This document shows positions 7,265-15,775 of a stretch of 41,414 nucleotides of DNA, piece after piece. The notes under the pieces were generated by a model. That model was not told the DNA's origin. It did no database searches and saw only the letters and a list, made by a program, of their open reading frames with translations. The position numbers were made by a program, and so were the translations under genes. Within the stretch, counting starts at the first letter, position 1, and each line of letters opens with the position of its first letter. The DNA is from Lachnospiraceae bacterium (GTDB taxonomy: Bacteria > Bacillota > Clostridia > Lachnospirales > Lachnospiraceae): positions 2,622-44,035 of the forward strand of contig CAJTAL010000036.1 in the NCBI GenBank assembly GCA_910574285.1, given 5' to 3'.

Positions 7265-7498
7265 CATTACTATATGCAGGAGAATACGCCAGTGACGCAT
7301 TCTCTGCATTGCCGGGAAATCCGGCCAGAGGCAGGAAACCTGCTTGGAATCGGTATTCCATCCTTTTTATAAGGACAGTTAGTCTTTCCGTTCCTTATAG
7401 AACGGCAGGTTATAGTAATTCTGATTTCAGGCATTACCCATAGGCAGGGCAGACGCACCGTCTCCCTGCCTGATTCAGAATAAGGAGACAACACTGAT

Positions 7499-7921
7499 AT
7501 GAGACAACACAAAGTCAAGGAAACACCGCCGAATCCAAAATCGTTCACGAAGCATTTTCGCCGTATGCGAGGCAGTGAAAAGCGCCATATCGACTACATG
7601 AAATATTTATACACGGCGGCTCTTTTATTTACGCTTTTCGTCTGCAGTGTCCAGCCGGTCATGGCGGCAAATGTGTGGGACAAGGCAAAGGAAATCATGA
7701 AGGATGTTTACAACCAGATCGTCCTGATCTCAACCATCGCCGCCGTTGTGACCGCATCCGTTGCTTTGCTGATGATGAACTTCTCCAAATCCGGCAAGAC
7801 CGTGGATGAGTCCCGCGCATGGCTCAAACGGATCATCATCACCTGGGCCATTTTAAACGGGCTTGGATTCATCATGGCCTACATCACCCCGTTCTTTGCG
7901 GGTGGCCAGTGGAATGGCTAG
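7499..7921 (+). CDS. VirB2/TrbC-like small membrane protein of T4SS
   Basis: The 140-residue protein has a basic N-terminal tail, a signal-like hydrophobic segment (residues ~36-55, ending VMAAN) and two further membrane helices (about 72-92 and 110-130). This small two-helix form after a cleavable signal is typical of VirB2/TrbC-like pilin-related proteins and of the Maff2-like proteins of Clostridial conjugative elements. AAGGAG precedes the ATG by 11 bases. It is the first gene after the structured leader and is followed after 21 bases by the VirB6-like gene. Assignment rests on topology and position, not on a strong motif. Confidence 0.6.
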   Translation: MRQHKVKETPPNPKSFTKHFRRMRGSEKRHIDYMKYLYTAALLFTLFVCSVQPVMAANVWDKAKEIMKDVYNQIVLISTIAAVVTASVALLMMNFSKSGKTVDESRAWLKRIIITWAILNGLGFIMAYITPFFAGGQWNG

Positions 7922-7942
7922 GATAAGAAGGGAGGCATCCGC

Positions 7943-8653
7943 ATGAAGATCTTAGACGGAATCGTGGAGTGGATCGCAGAGCAGGTCATGAACATCCTGG
8001 ACCTCATCACTACTTCAGTATTAGGCGCACTGGGCTGTTCCATGGATACCTTCCTCCGCTACTTCCCGGCAGCCGAGAGCATGTACCAGATCTTTCTGGC
8101 TCTGGCTATTGGACTCATCCTCTTAAACTGGGTCTGGCAGCTCTTTAAAAATTATTTTGCAGGGGCAGGGGTGGAGGCGGAGGATCCGCTGAAATTATCC
8201 ATGCGGACCTTCCTCTTCCTGTTCCTGACCTTTTATGCAAAGGATATTGTGGACCTGCTTTTGGATATCGCCGGAACGCCTTACAGCTGGATTCTGACCG
8301 ATGACCTGCCCTCCTTAAAGTTTGCAGACTTTAACTCGGTCATTACCGTTATCTTAGGAGTCTGTGCAAACGGGGCGGTGGCCCTGATTGCGTTAATCCT
8401 GGTACTGATTCTGGCGTGGAATTACATCAAGCTCCTCTTTGAAGCAGCGGAACGATACATCCTTCTGGGTGTTCTGGTCTTTACAGCGCCGGTCGCCTTT
8501 GCCACTGGTGCCTCCCAGTCCACCGGAAATATTTTCAAGAGCTGGTGCCGGATGCTCGGAGGGCAGTTCTTCCTATTATTAATGAACGCCTGGTGTTTGA
8601 GGCTGTTTACTTCCATGGTCGGCACCTTCCTCGCGAACCCGCTGTCCATCTGA
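7943..8653 (+). CDS. VirB6/TrbL-like conjugation channel protein
   Basis: The 236-residue protein is almost all membrane helices (about residues 45-65, 85-105, 130-165, 170-190, 205-225). VirB6/TrbL-family proteins form the inner-membrane pore of type IV secretion systems. The order (VirB2-like, VirB6-like, signal-peptide protein, wall hydrolase, VirB4) matches Gram-positive conjugative elements. AAGGGAGG stands just upstream of the ATG. The gene is tightly packed with its neighbours. Confidence 0.7.
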   Translation: MKILDGIVEWIAEQVMNILDLITTSVLGALGCSMDTFLRYFPAAESMYQIFLALAIGLILLNWVWQLFKNYFAGAGVEAEDPLKLSMRTFLFLFLTFYAKDIVDLLLDIAGTPYSWILTDDLPSLKFADFNSVITVILGVCANGAVALIALILVLILAWNYIKLLFEAAERYILLGVLVFTAPVAFATGASQSTGNIFKSWCRMLGGQFFLLLMNAWCLRLFTSMVGTFLANPLSI

Positions 8654-8668
8654 TGAAAGGAGAAGATG

Positions 8669-9604
8669 ATGAAACATAAGAAACAACTATTGTATATCAT
8701 TCTGCTGGTCGCCTGTATGGTACTTCTTTATTCCATGCCGGTTCTTGCCTCAGAACTGACGGAAGCCGAGGTCGAACAGGCTGTGGCAGAGCAGGGAAAG
8801 GAAGCCGTAACCGGGAATGTCTTCATCTGGTTCCTATGTGCCATTGCTTTTTTAAAGGTCAGCCAGAAGATTGATTCCTTCATGGCAAGCCTCGGCATTA
8901 ACGTGGGGAATACAGGCGGAAACATGATGGCGGAACTTCTGATTGCCGGCCGGAGTCTGGCCGGGGCCATGCACTTAAAGGGCGGAGGCAGTAGCGGAGG
9001 CAGCGGATACCGGAAATCCGGCTCTCCGGGCGATGCAGCCGTAGGAGGAAATTTCCTGTCTGGCGGGCTCGCCGGATCCGTGGGACGTCAGACCGAACGG
9101 AGTGCGGTCAACAATGTAACCGGGTATACGGAACACTCCAGCATCGGGAGCGCCATGTATCACTCATCCTTAAACAAGGGTGGGGACTTCGCTAATAACG
9201 TCATCAGCAACATCGCCCAGGGAAATTACAGCCAGGTCGGCTCTATTAAGGGTGAAGAGGCGGAAAAAGCTTTCATTTCCTATATGGGAATGAAAGAAGA
9301 CAAGGACACGCCGCTTCCGGTATATACCAACATGGAGATTGGCGGCGGGCGCATGACCGGGACAGAGACCACGGAAGATTCCGGGAGCCGGGAATTTGCC
9401 CTGTACCATGCAGACCAGTATGTGGCGCCCACACCGGGAACATACGATACCGTGCAGTCGATTGACGGCGCTGCCTGGTATAAGCAGTATGCACAACCTA
9501 CGGTCAATAAAACGCCTTATGAAACGGAGGATGGAAAAGTTGCCTACCACGAATCCATTGTCCAGAAGCTTCCGCAGGCTCCCCAGAGAAAGGAGCGGAT
9601 CTAG
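8669..9604 (+). CDS. Conjugation-associated membrane protein, Gly/Ser-rich
   Basis: The 311-residue protein has a signal peptide (to about residue 28, ending PVLAS), one further hydrophobic segment (VFIWFLCAIAFLKV, ~50-63), then a long soluble Gly/Ser-rich part (GGGSSGGSG near 105) and a conserved-looking C-terminus. Proteins of this shape occur between VirB6-like and lysozyme genes in Clostridial conjugative elements, where the function is not established. Two ATGs in tandem are possible; the second (8669) has better spacing from AAAGGAG. The TAG stop abuts the TTG start of the next gene. Confidence 0.6.
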   Translation: MKHKKQLLYIILLVACMVLLYSMPVLASELTEAEVEQAVAEQGKEAVTGNVFIWFLCAIAFLKVSQKIDSFMASLGINVGNTGGNMMAELLIAGRSLAGAMHLKGGGSSGGSGYRKSGSPGDAAVGGNFLSGGLAGSVGRQTERSAVNNVTGYTEHSSIGSAMYHSSLNKGGDFANNVISNIAQGNYSQVGSIKGEEAEKAFISYMGMKEDKDTPLPVYTNMEIGGGRMTGTETTEDSGSREFALYHADQYVAPTPGTYDTVQSIDGAAWYKQYAQPTVNKTPYETEDGKVAYHESIVQKLPQAPQRKERI

Positions 9605-11452
9605 TTGGCAGAACAGCAAAACAGCTTGTCTGAAGCAGCCGGTGTAGGCTCGGCTGTCTCTGACCTGTTTAAATTGAAACGGGCGGCTCCATTTGCAAAG
9701 GCTGTAAAAGGCGGAGTCGGCGGTGCTGCAGGCGCTGCAATCGGCATGGCTCTTGGACATAAAGACGAAATTAAGAAGTCCGCCGTCGCCATTACCGCGG
9801 CGCTGATGCTGCCGGTATTGTTCCTGACCATGCTCCCCGGACTTACCTTCGGGGACTTATCGGAGAACTCCGGCGTATTAAACAGCGGCACCCTGATCAA
9901 TGAGAACCTGCAGAAAGCAAACCAGGCAATCGTTGAGGTCTTAATGGAATGCCACGATGAGGTGCTGGCGGAAATCCAGCAGGAAGCGTCCAGGGTTCCG
10001 GAAGGGGATACCGTATCCATCACCGATCCTTATGCCGCTTCCATTTCCGTTAATTCCAACCTGCTGATCGCGCAGTTCTGTGCCAGCAGGGAAAGCTATA
10101 AGGAAATCAATATAAAAGAGCTTCAGAAGGTCATCCGGGATAATAAGGATGATCTTTTTTCTTATGACGTATCAACAGAGACCGTCACCATGGAAGTTGA
10201 GGTTGACGCAGGTGCGGAAGGTGAGTCTGGGAATGAAAGTGCCGGAGATGGTGCAGCTGCCGGAAGTGCTTCCGCTGCACCTCAGACCAAAACGGTCACG
10301 TTTACGCGCCACAATTATGTTGTGAAATATGCCGGTGATACCTATTTTGCAGACCATGTGTTCCATCTGACGGACAAGCAGAAAGAGCTGGCTGAAGCCT
10401 ATGCAGAGAACCTGGAACTCTTTTTCGGCTCATCCGCCTCTGGAGTTGCGACAGCCAATGTATCCGAGGAGGTCCTGGCTTACCGGGCCACGGTGGAACG
10501 GATCGCTTCCAAATACGGCATGGGACAATACGTGGAGCTGATCCTGGCAGTCATGATGCAGGAATCCGGAGGCCGGGGAACGGATGTCATGCAGGCATCG
10601 GAAAGCGGTTACAACCAAAAGTATTCCCATTCGCCGGGCAGCATTACCGATCCGGAATACAGCATTGAGTGCGGGATTCAGGCATTGAAACACGTCCTCA
10701 CCAAAGCCGGGTGTACCGGGCCGACAGACCTGGACCGGATCAAGCTGGCACTTCAGGGGTATAATTACGGCTCCGGCTATATTGACTGGGCGATGGCGCG
10801 GGACGGCGGGTACACCAAAGAAAATGCCATTGCATACTCCGATATGATGTGCGCCCGTCCGGGCTGGCATTATTCTGTCTATGGCGACAAGGAGTATGTG
10901 GATCACGTCCTTCGCTATTATATCGTCACTTCCACAGGCGGCACCTATCCGGCAAACGGGATGCAGATTCCCCATTACCTGCAGACAGATTACGGGAATA
11001 TTCCTTACGGCGGAGGCTCCATTGCTTCCAGCGGATGCGGCCCTACCAGCTTTGCCATGATTGCAAGCTACCTGACAGGGACAACCATTACTCCGGTAGA
11101 TGCGGTTTCCTGGTGCGGGAATTCCTATTATAAGCCTGGCGTGGGAACCTACTGGTCCTATTTCGGGGCGGCGGCTTCTCATTTCGGGTGTGGTTCCGTT
11201 ACCCAGACCACGGATGCCAATGCAGTGCTGAAGGCATTATCCGAGGGGCATCCCGTCATCAGCTCACAGCGGGCGGGACTATTTACAAGCGGCGGGCATT
11301 TCATTGTCCTCCGGGGAGTCACTGCCAATGGGAAGGTTCTGGTGAACGACCCCAACGACAGCGCTTCCAAGAACTATATCAACCGGGAATTTGACATGAT
11401 GTCCGAAGTCCATGCTACATCTAACGCATACTGGATTTTTGACAAGAAATAG
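9605..11452 (+). CDS. CwlT-like bifunctional wall hydrolase (lysozyme plus C39-like peptidase)
   Basis: The 615-residue protein opens the peptidoglycan for the conjugation channel. One membrane helix lies at ~residues 57-80, so the catalytic part is outside. After a coiled/linker region with an acidic Gly/Ser stretch (~200-225) comes a lysozyme-like domain (residues ~295-420) with LAVMMQESGGRGTDVMQ, catalytic Glu near 320. The C-terminal domain (~455-610) is a papain-like C39-type peptidase with SSGCGPTSF (Cys near 478), GGHFIVLRG (His near 565) and VNDP. It starts with TTG at 9605, placed directly after the upstream stop and about 10 bases after AAAGGAG. The domain pair matches CwlT of ICEBs1, though that uses NlpC/P60 instead of C39. 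Confidence 0.85.
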   Translation: MAEQQNSLSEAAGVGSAVSDLFKLKRAAPFAKAVKGGVGGAAGAAIGMALGHKDEIKKSAVAITAALMLPVLFLTMLPGLTFGDLSENSGVLNSGTLINENLQKANQAIVEVLMECHDEVLAEIQQEASRVPEGDTVSITDPYAASISVNSNLLIAQFCASRESYKEINIKELQKVIRDNKDDLFSYDVSTETVTMEVEVDAGAEGESGNESAGDGAAAGSASAAPQTKTVTFTRHNYVVKYAGDTYFADHVFHLTDKQKELAEAYAENLELFFGSSASGVATANVSEEVLAYRATVERIASKYGMGQYVELILAVMMQESGGRGTDVMQASESGYNQKYSHSPGSITDPEYSIECGIQALKHVLTKAGCTGPTDLDRIKLALQGYNYGSGYIDWAMARDGGYTKENAIAYSDMMCARPGWHYSVYGDKEYVDHVLRYYIVTSTGGTYPANGMQIPHYLQTDYGNIPYGGGSIASSGCGPTSFAMIASYLTGTTITPVDAVSWCGNSYYKPGVGTYWSYFGAAASHFGCGSVTQTTDANAVLKALSEGHPVISSQRAGLFTSGGHFIVLRGVTANGKVLVNDPNDSASKNYINREFDMMSEVHATSNAYWIFDKK

Positions 11453-11464
11453 AAAGGAGAACCT

Positions 11465-12151
11465 ATGAGCAGAAAAAAAATAATTTTATCCATTTTTCTG
11501 ATGGCTGCACTTGTATCGGTTGGCATTATTTTGCCAGCTCTGCATCGGGATCAGGATTCCAGAAAGCCAGAAGGTAAGAAACCGATTCCAACTACGGAAA
11601 AGACAAAGAAACCATCGCCGATAAAAGAAGTTTCTTCTCCTCCTGGATTGCAGTATTTGGGGTTTGAAGATCTGGAGGCCTTTCTCCACCTTATCAAGAT
11701 AGAGGATTTAAAAGCACAGATGGCTTCTTATTTACAGGAGGCAGGATATATAAATATCACGTCCGCAACCTTCTTTGCAGATGAGACCAGTTATCCCTCC
11801 AATGGAGAAACCCTGTTTCAGTTTTCTTTATCAGATGGCAGCAAGCTTCCTGTAACCTGCCTTACTGCGGATGGTACATTTTCATTCGGAGAGGAAAAGC
11901 GACAAATCCCATCATCAGACACCGCATATACGCGTATTTATACACGCCAGACAGATGATTCCCTTCCTTCCGTAACAACGGAGGAGATTGAAGCCATGCA
12001 GGAAGGCGGTTATGCAGATACGGAAAGTAGTGATACAGGAAATTCTGTGGGAACCTATACCGCAGGTGAAACTGACGGTCACACAGCAGGCAATACGGGA
12101 AGTACCGATATCAACTATGTCACAAACCATGCAGAGGAGGTGACGCCATGA
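11465..12151 (+). CDS. Conjugation-associated membrane-anchored protein, unknown
   Basis: The 228-residue protein has an N-terminal membrane anchor (residues 6-24), a Lys/Pro-rich linker (~30-55), a compact central domain (~60-160) and a Thr/Ser/Gly-rich acidic tail. It could be exposed outside the membrane and help build the channel. No family motif is recognised. AAAGGAG precedes the ATG, and its TGA stop overlaps the ATG of the VirB4 gene (ATGA), so translation is coupled. AT content is a little higher than in its neighbours. Confidence 0.55.
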   Translation: MSRKKIILSIFLMAALVSVGIILPALHRDQDSRKPEGKKPIPTTEKTKKPSPIKEVSSPPGLQYLGFEDLEAFLHLIKIEDLKAQMASYLQEAGYINITSATFFADETSYPSNGETLFQFSLSDGSKLPVTCLTADGTFSFGEEKRQIPSSDTAYTRIYTRQTDDSLPSVTTEEIEAMQEGGYADTESSDTGNSVGTYTAGETDGHTAGNTGSTDINYVTNHAEEVTP

Positions 12152-15100
12152 GCAGCCCGGAAGAACAGCAGATCGCTTTGATCCCCCGCAATTTTATGGA
12201 ACACGGTACTTTTATGGGTGGGATGTTCAAGATCCGAAATGCCATTGAAGGGGCTGTGCTTGCAGGCGGAATCGGGATTCCGGTTGTCCATCTGCCCTTG
12301 TCGCTGACCACGCGAATCATTATCCTATGCATGACTTCCCTTCCGGCCGCCATGGTCGCCCTCATCGGGATCGGTGGGGAAAGCCTGACTTCATTTTTGA
12401 TGAATGCTCTCCGGTTCGTGAAAAACCGTAGGATCATCTACCGTTCTGACGTCATGCCGGATTACCGAAAACGGAGACAGCATGCAAGGAACCGGGAGCC
12501 TAAGAGCCAGAAGCGGAAAAAGAACAGAGGAAACACAAAGCAAGGTACTGCTGTGAAAACAAATTGTAGTAATTGTACCTCTGAAGGAACTGAAGATCAA
12601 GATTCTCAATCAAATGCCTTGGATGACGGACATTTCAGCCGGAAAGCCAGAAAAAAAGAAGCTGCACGCCGGAAAATAGAGAAGAAACGGGAACGCCGAA
12701 TCTACGATACTTCCACCAGCAGCGGCATCAAAAGGCAGGCCAAAGAGGATATCCGAATCTTAAAAGTAGAGCAGAAACTGGCGAAGAACGCACAGGCTCA
12801 GGCGCTTAAAGATGCAAAAAGAGAAAAGGCTGCACGCGAACGGCAGAGGAAGGAGGACAAAAAGGAGGCCGTCCGCGCAGCCAAGTATAAGAAGAAAGAA
12901 GCATTGAGGCTGGCGAAGTATGAACAGCAGGAAGCCGCATGGCTTGAAAAGGAAGCAAAGAGGGAGGCTGCCTACCGGAAGAAACATCCGGACAGCCCTC
13001 CTTCCTCCCCGGTGAAAAAGAAGAAACGGAAATACCAGACATTGGAGGATTACCTGCCTGTTGAAAAGATTGCCAACGGTATCGTCTATACCACTGACCA
13101 CCGTTACGTTAAGATCCTGGAGATTGAACCGATCAACTTCCTGTTAAGAAGCGCCAGAGAACAGCAAAGCATCATTTACAGCTTTATTTCTTATTTAAAG
13201 ATCAGCCCTGTGAAGCTCCAGATTAAGATGATCTCCAAGAAAGCAGATATTAACCGGCACTTAGAGCAGTCTGCAAGAGAGCTGGAACGGGAATCTGACC
13301 CCAGATGCCGGGAGCTTCAGAGGGACTATATCCAGTTCGTCCGGCATTTAAGCTCCAGGGAGGCCGTATCCCGCCGTTTTTTTCTTATCTTTGAGTATGA
13401 ACCGTTCAATATAAACCGGAAGACAGAGGAAAAGGAAATCCTGGCGGCACTGGAGACGGCGGCACAGACGGCAAAAACTTTTCTCTATCAATGCGGCAAT
13501 GATATAGTCTCGCATGAAAATGAGGATGAGTTTACTACGGATGTGCTCTATACACTATTGAATCGGACATTGTGTACCGACAAGCCTCTCCCGGAACGGA
13601 TCACCGAAGTATTGGGACAGCGCATGGCGGAGGGCAAAGATGTGGATGCCATCCACTGCAACGCGTTTACCGCACCGGAATCTCTGGACTTGAAGCACAG
13701 CAATTATGTACGGATCAACGGGCTTTACCATACTTACCTCATGGTTCCGTCAGATGGTTATAAGAACAAGGTCACTCCCGGCTGGCTCTCCCTCCTCATC
13801 AACGCGGGAGAAGGGATTGATATTGACTTCTACCTGCATAAGCAGCCGAAGGATAAGATCCAGCAGCGTCTGGGACAGCAGATCCGTATCAACCGTTCTA
13901 AGATCAAGGATGCCTCAGATACCAATTCGGACTTTGACGATCTGGATTCCGCGATCCGTTCCGGCTATTTTCTAAAGGCCGGGCTTGCCAATAATGAGGA
14001 TTTCTACTACATGAACCTGCTCATTACCATTACGGCGTCAGACCTGGAGGAACTGCAGTGGCGGATACAGGAGATGAAGAAATTGTTGATTTCCCAGGAT
14101 ATGGACCTGCGTTCCTGCTATTTTCTGCAGGAACAGGGATTCCTTTCTTCCCTGCCGCTGGCTTCCTTAGATAAAAAGCTTTATGAGCTGTCCAAGCGGA
14201 ACGTACTGACTACCGGAGCTGCAAGCTGTTATCCATTTACCAGCTATAGTATCTGCGATGATAACGGCATCCTGTTCGGAGTCAACAAGCATAATAATTC
14301 GCTGGTCATTGCGGATATCTTCGATTCCAAGCAGTATAAGAACTCCAATATCTGCATTCTGGGATGTTCTGGAGCCGGAAAGACCTTTACCATGCAGACC
14401 ATGGCGCTTCGGATGCGCCGCAAAAGCATCCAGGTATTCATCATCGCGCCTTTAAAGGGACATGAGTTCTACCGCGCCTGCAAGAATGTTGGCGGGGAAT
14501 TTATCCAGATCTCCCCGGCCAGCCGGAGCTGTATCAACATCATGGAGATCCGGAAGGTCGATAACTCCGTCAATGAACTTCTTGACGGACCGACACTGGA
14601 TGCCTCGGCGCTTGCTTCCAAGATCCAGAAGCTGCATATCTTTTTCAGCCTGCTGATCCCAGACATGAACCACAAGGAGAAACAATTGTTGGATGAGGCT
14701 CTGATCAAAACCTATGCTAGAAAGAGAATCACCCATAAGAACGAATCCCTATTTGATCCGGAACATCCTGACCAATATAAGGAAATGCCGATTCTGGAGG
14801 ATGTCTATGATATCCTGATGGAAAGCCGGGATACAAAACGGCTGGCGCACATCCTGAATCGCCTGGTTCATGGCTCTGCTTCCTCGTTTAACCAACAGAC
14901 CAATGTAGATCTGACCAATAAATATACGGTGCTGGATATCTCGGAGCTGACCGGCTCCAGTGACCTCCTAACGGTCGGCATGTTTGTTGCACTGGATTAT
15001 GTCTGGGACAAGGCGAAGGAGAACCGGACGGAGGAAAAAGCAATTTTTGTAGATGAGGTATGGCAGTTAATCGGCGCTTCCAGCAACCGCCTGGCTGCGG

Positions 15101-15471
15101 AATTTGTGCTGGAGATTGCCAAGATCATCCGCGCCTACTCAGGAGCCGGAATCTTCGCTACACAGGATCTGAATGATTTCTTTGCTCTGGATGACGGCAA
15201 ATATGGAAAAGGGATCATCAATAACTGTAAGACCAAGATCATCCTAAACATGGAGGATGAGGAGGCTCAGAGGGTGAAACATATCCTTCACTTATCAGAA
15301 ACCGAAGTCATGAATATCACGCATTTTCAAAGGGGGAATGGCTTAATCTCAACCAACAACAATAACATCACCGTAGAGTTTAAAGCTTCTGCGCTGGAGA
15401 AGGAACTGATCACCACCGACCGTCAGGAACTTTTAGAGATCCTGGCACGCCAGAAACAGAAGGCAGGTTAA
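12148..15471 (+). CDS. virB4: VirB4-type conjugation ATPase with fused PrgI-like N-terminus
   Basis: The 1107-residue protein powers the type IV secretion system. Residues ~1-110 contain two membrane helices and look like PrgI/VirB3-type proteins, normally a separate gene upstream of virB4. Residues ~110-290 are a Lys/Arg/Ala/Glu-rich coiled-coil-like linker with repeated KKEA-type units. The VirB4 body follows (~300-1100): Walker A GCSGAGKT at ~739-746, Walker B AIFVDEVW with Asp-Glu near 969-970, and GAGIFATQDLNDF near 1007-1019. The start overlaps the previous stop. The fused linker is unusual for the family and may be a cytoplasmic spacer or bind nucleic acid. Confidence 0.88.
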   Translation: MSSPEEQQIALIPRNFMEHGTFMGGMFKIRNAIEGAVLAGGIGIPVVHLPLSLTTRIIILCMTSLPAAMVALIGIGGESLTSFLMNALRFVKNRRIIYRSDVMPDYRKRRQHARNREPKSQKRKKNRGNTKQGTAVKTNCSNCTSEGTEDQDSQSNALDDGHFSRKARKKEAARRKIEKKRERRIYDTSTSSGIKRQAKEDIRILKVEQKLAKNAQAQALKDAKREKAARERQRKEDKKEAVRAAKYKKKEALRLAKYEQQEAAWLEKEAKREAAYRKKHPDSPPSSPVKKKKRKYQTLEDYLPVEKIANGIVYTTDHRYVKILEIEPINFLLRSAREQQSIIYSFISYLKISPVKLQIKMISKKADINRHLEQSARELERESDPRCRELQRDYIQFVRHLSSREAVSRRFFLIFEYEPFNINRKTEEKEILAALETAAQTAKTFLYQCGNDIVSHENEDEFTTDVLYTLLNRTLCTDKPLPERITEVLGQRMAEGKDVDAIHCNAFTAPESLDLKHSNYVRINGLYHTYLMVPSDGYKNKVTPGWLSLLINAGEGIDIDFYLHKQPKDKIQQRLGQQIRINRSKIKDASDTNSDFDDLDSAIRSGYFLKAGLANNEDFYYMNLLITITASDLEELQWRIQEMKKLLISQDMDLRSCYFLQEQGFLSSLPLASLDKKLYELSKRNVLTTGAASCYPFTSYSICDDNGILFGVNKHNNSLVIADIFDSKQYKNSNICILGCSGAGKTFTMQTMALRMRRKSIQVFIIAPLKGHEFYRACKNVGGEFIQISPASRSCINIMEIRKVDNSVNELLDGPTLDASALASKIQKLHIFFSLLIPDMNHKEKQLLDEALIKTYARKRITHKNESLFDPEHPDQYKEMPILEDVYDILMESRDTKRLAHILNRLVHGSASSFNQQTNVDLTNKYTVLDISELTGSSDLLTVGMFVALDYVWDKAKENRTEEKAIFVDEVWQLIGASSNRLAAEFVLEIAKIIRAYSGAGIFATQDLNDFFALDDGKYGKGIINNCKTKIILNMEDEEAQRVKHILHLSETEVMNITHFQRGNGLISTNNNNITVEFKASALEKELITTDRQELLEILARQKQKAG

Positions 15472-15672
15472 TTCTATGGAGACAGCTTTCAATACGCGCA
15501 AAAATATATTATTTATAGTGCAGAGCTTATGGCTATGGAAGAACCGTGGCCCGCCAAAGAATTTACATGTAACTGTAAAAGCACTGAGCAGTTACAAAAA
15601 GGTTCTTTCTGATGTTTGGGTAATTCTTAAAGAACCACCATCTGCCCAATACAACTGAATATTCCGCAGATG

Positions 15673-15697
15673 AAGCAGCTGATATGGCTGCTTTTTT
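15673..15697 (+). terminator. Terminator between VirB4 and surface protein genes
   Basis: AAGCAGC (15673-15679) pairs with GCTGCTT (15687-15693), with a T-run to 15697. The 300-base gap 15472-15775 otherwise holds a GGTTCTTT/AAAGAACC dyad (about 15600-15634) and no convincing gene; one short open frame there lacks support. Confidence 0.6.
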
Positions 15698-15775
15698 CTT
15701 TGCCACCTTACGAGGGAAATCTGCCAATGGTAGAGCCCGTAGAGATGGCAAATTTTATTTTCAAGGAGGAAATCT

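Larger units (their letters stand above)
7112..7475 (+). ncRNA. Highly structured leader RNA of the conjugation operon
   Basis: This 390-base gap between promoter and first gene has no convincing ORF but has a chain of near-perfect hairpins: 7135-7181, 7234-7260, 7276-7307, GCCGG/CCGGC 7311-7325, GCAGG/CCTGC 7331-7343, GGAAT/ATTCC 7346-7359, TATAAGGA/TCCTTATA 7368-7399 and AGGCAGGG/CCCTGCCT 7442-7471. The first two are followed by T-runs and are terminator-like. An orphan AGGAGGTG lies at 7192-7199 between them. This density of short perfect stems suggests a functional RNA such as an antiterminator or attenuator. I know no named family that matches. Confidence 0.5.

Noticed and set aside
10430-11182. 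Long minus-strand open frame opposite the wall hydrolase
   Set aside because: Shadow of the GC-biased hydrolase coding strand; no ribosome site and no motif.
15476-15658. A 60-residue open frame after virB4
   Set aside because: No recognised motif and weak ribosome site; another frame there reads partly protein-like (AELMAMEEPWPAKEF), so it may be a remnant, but I cannot support either as a gene.
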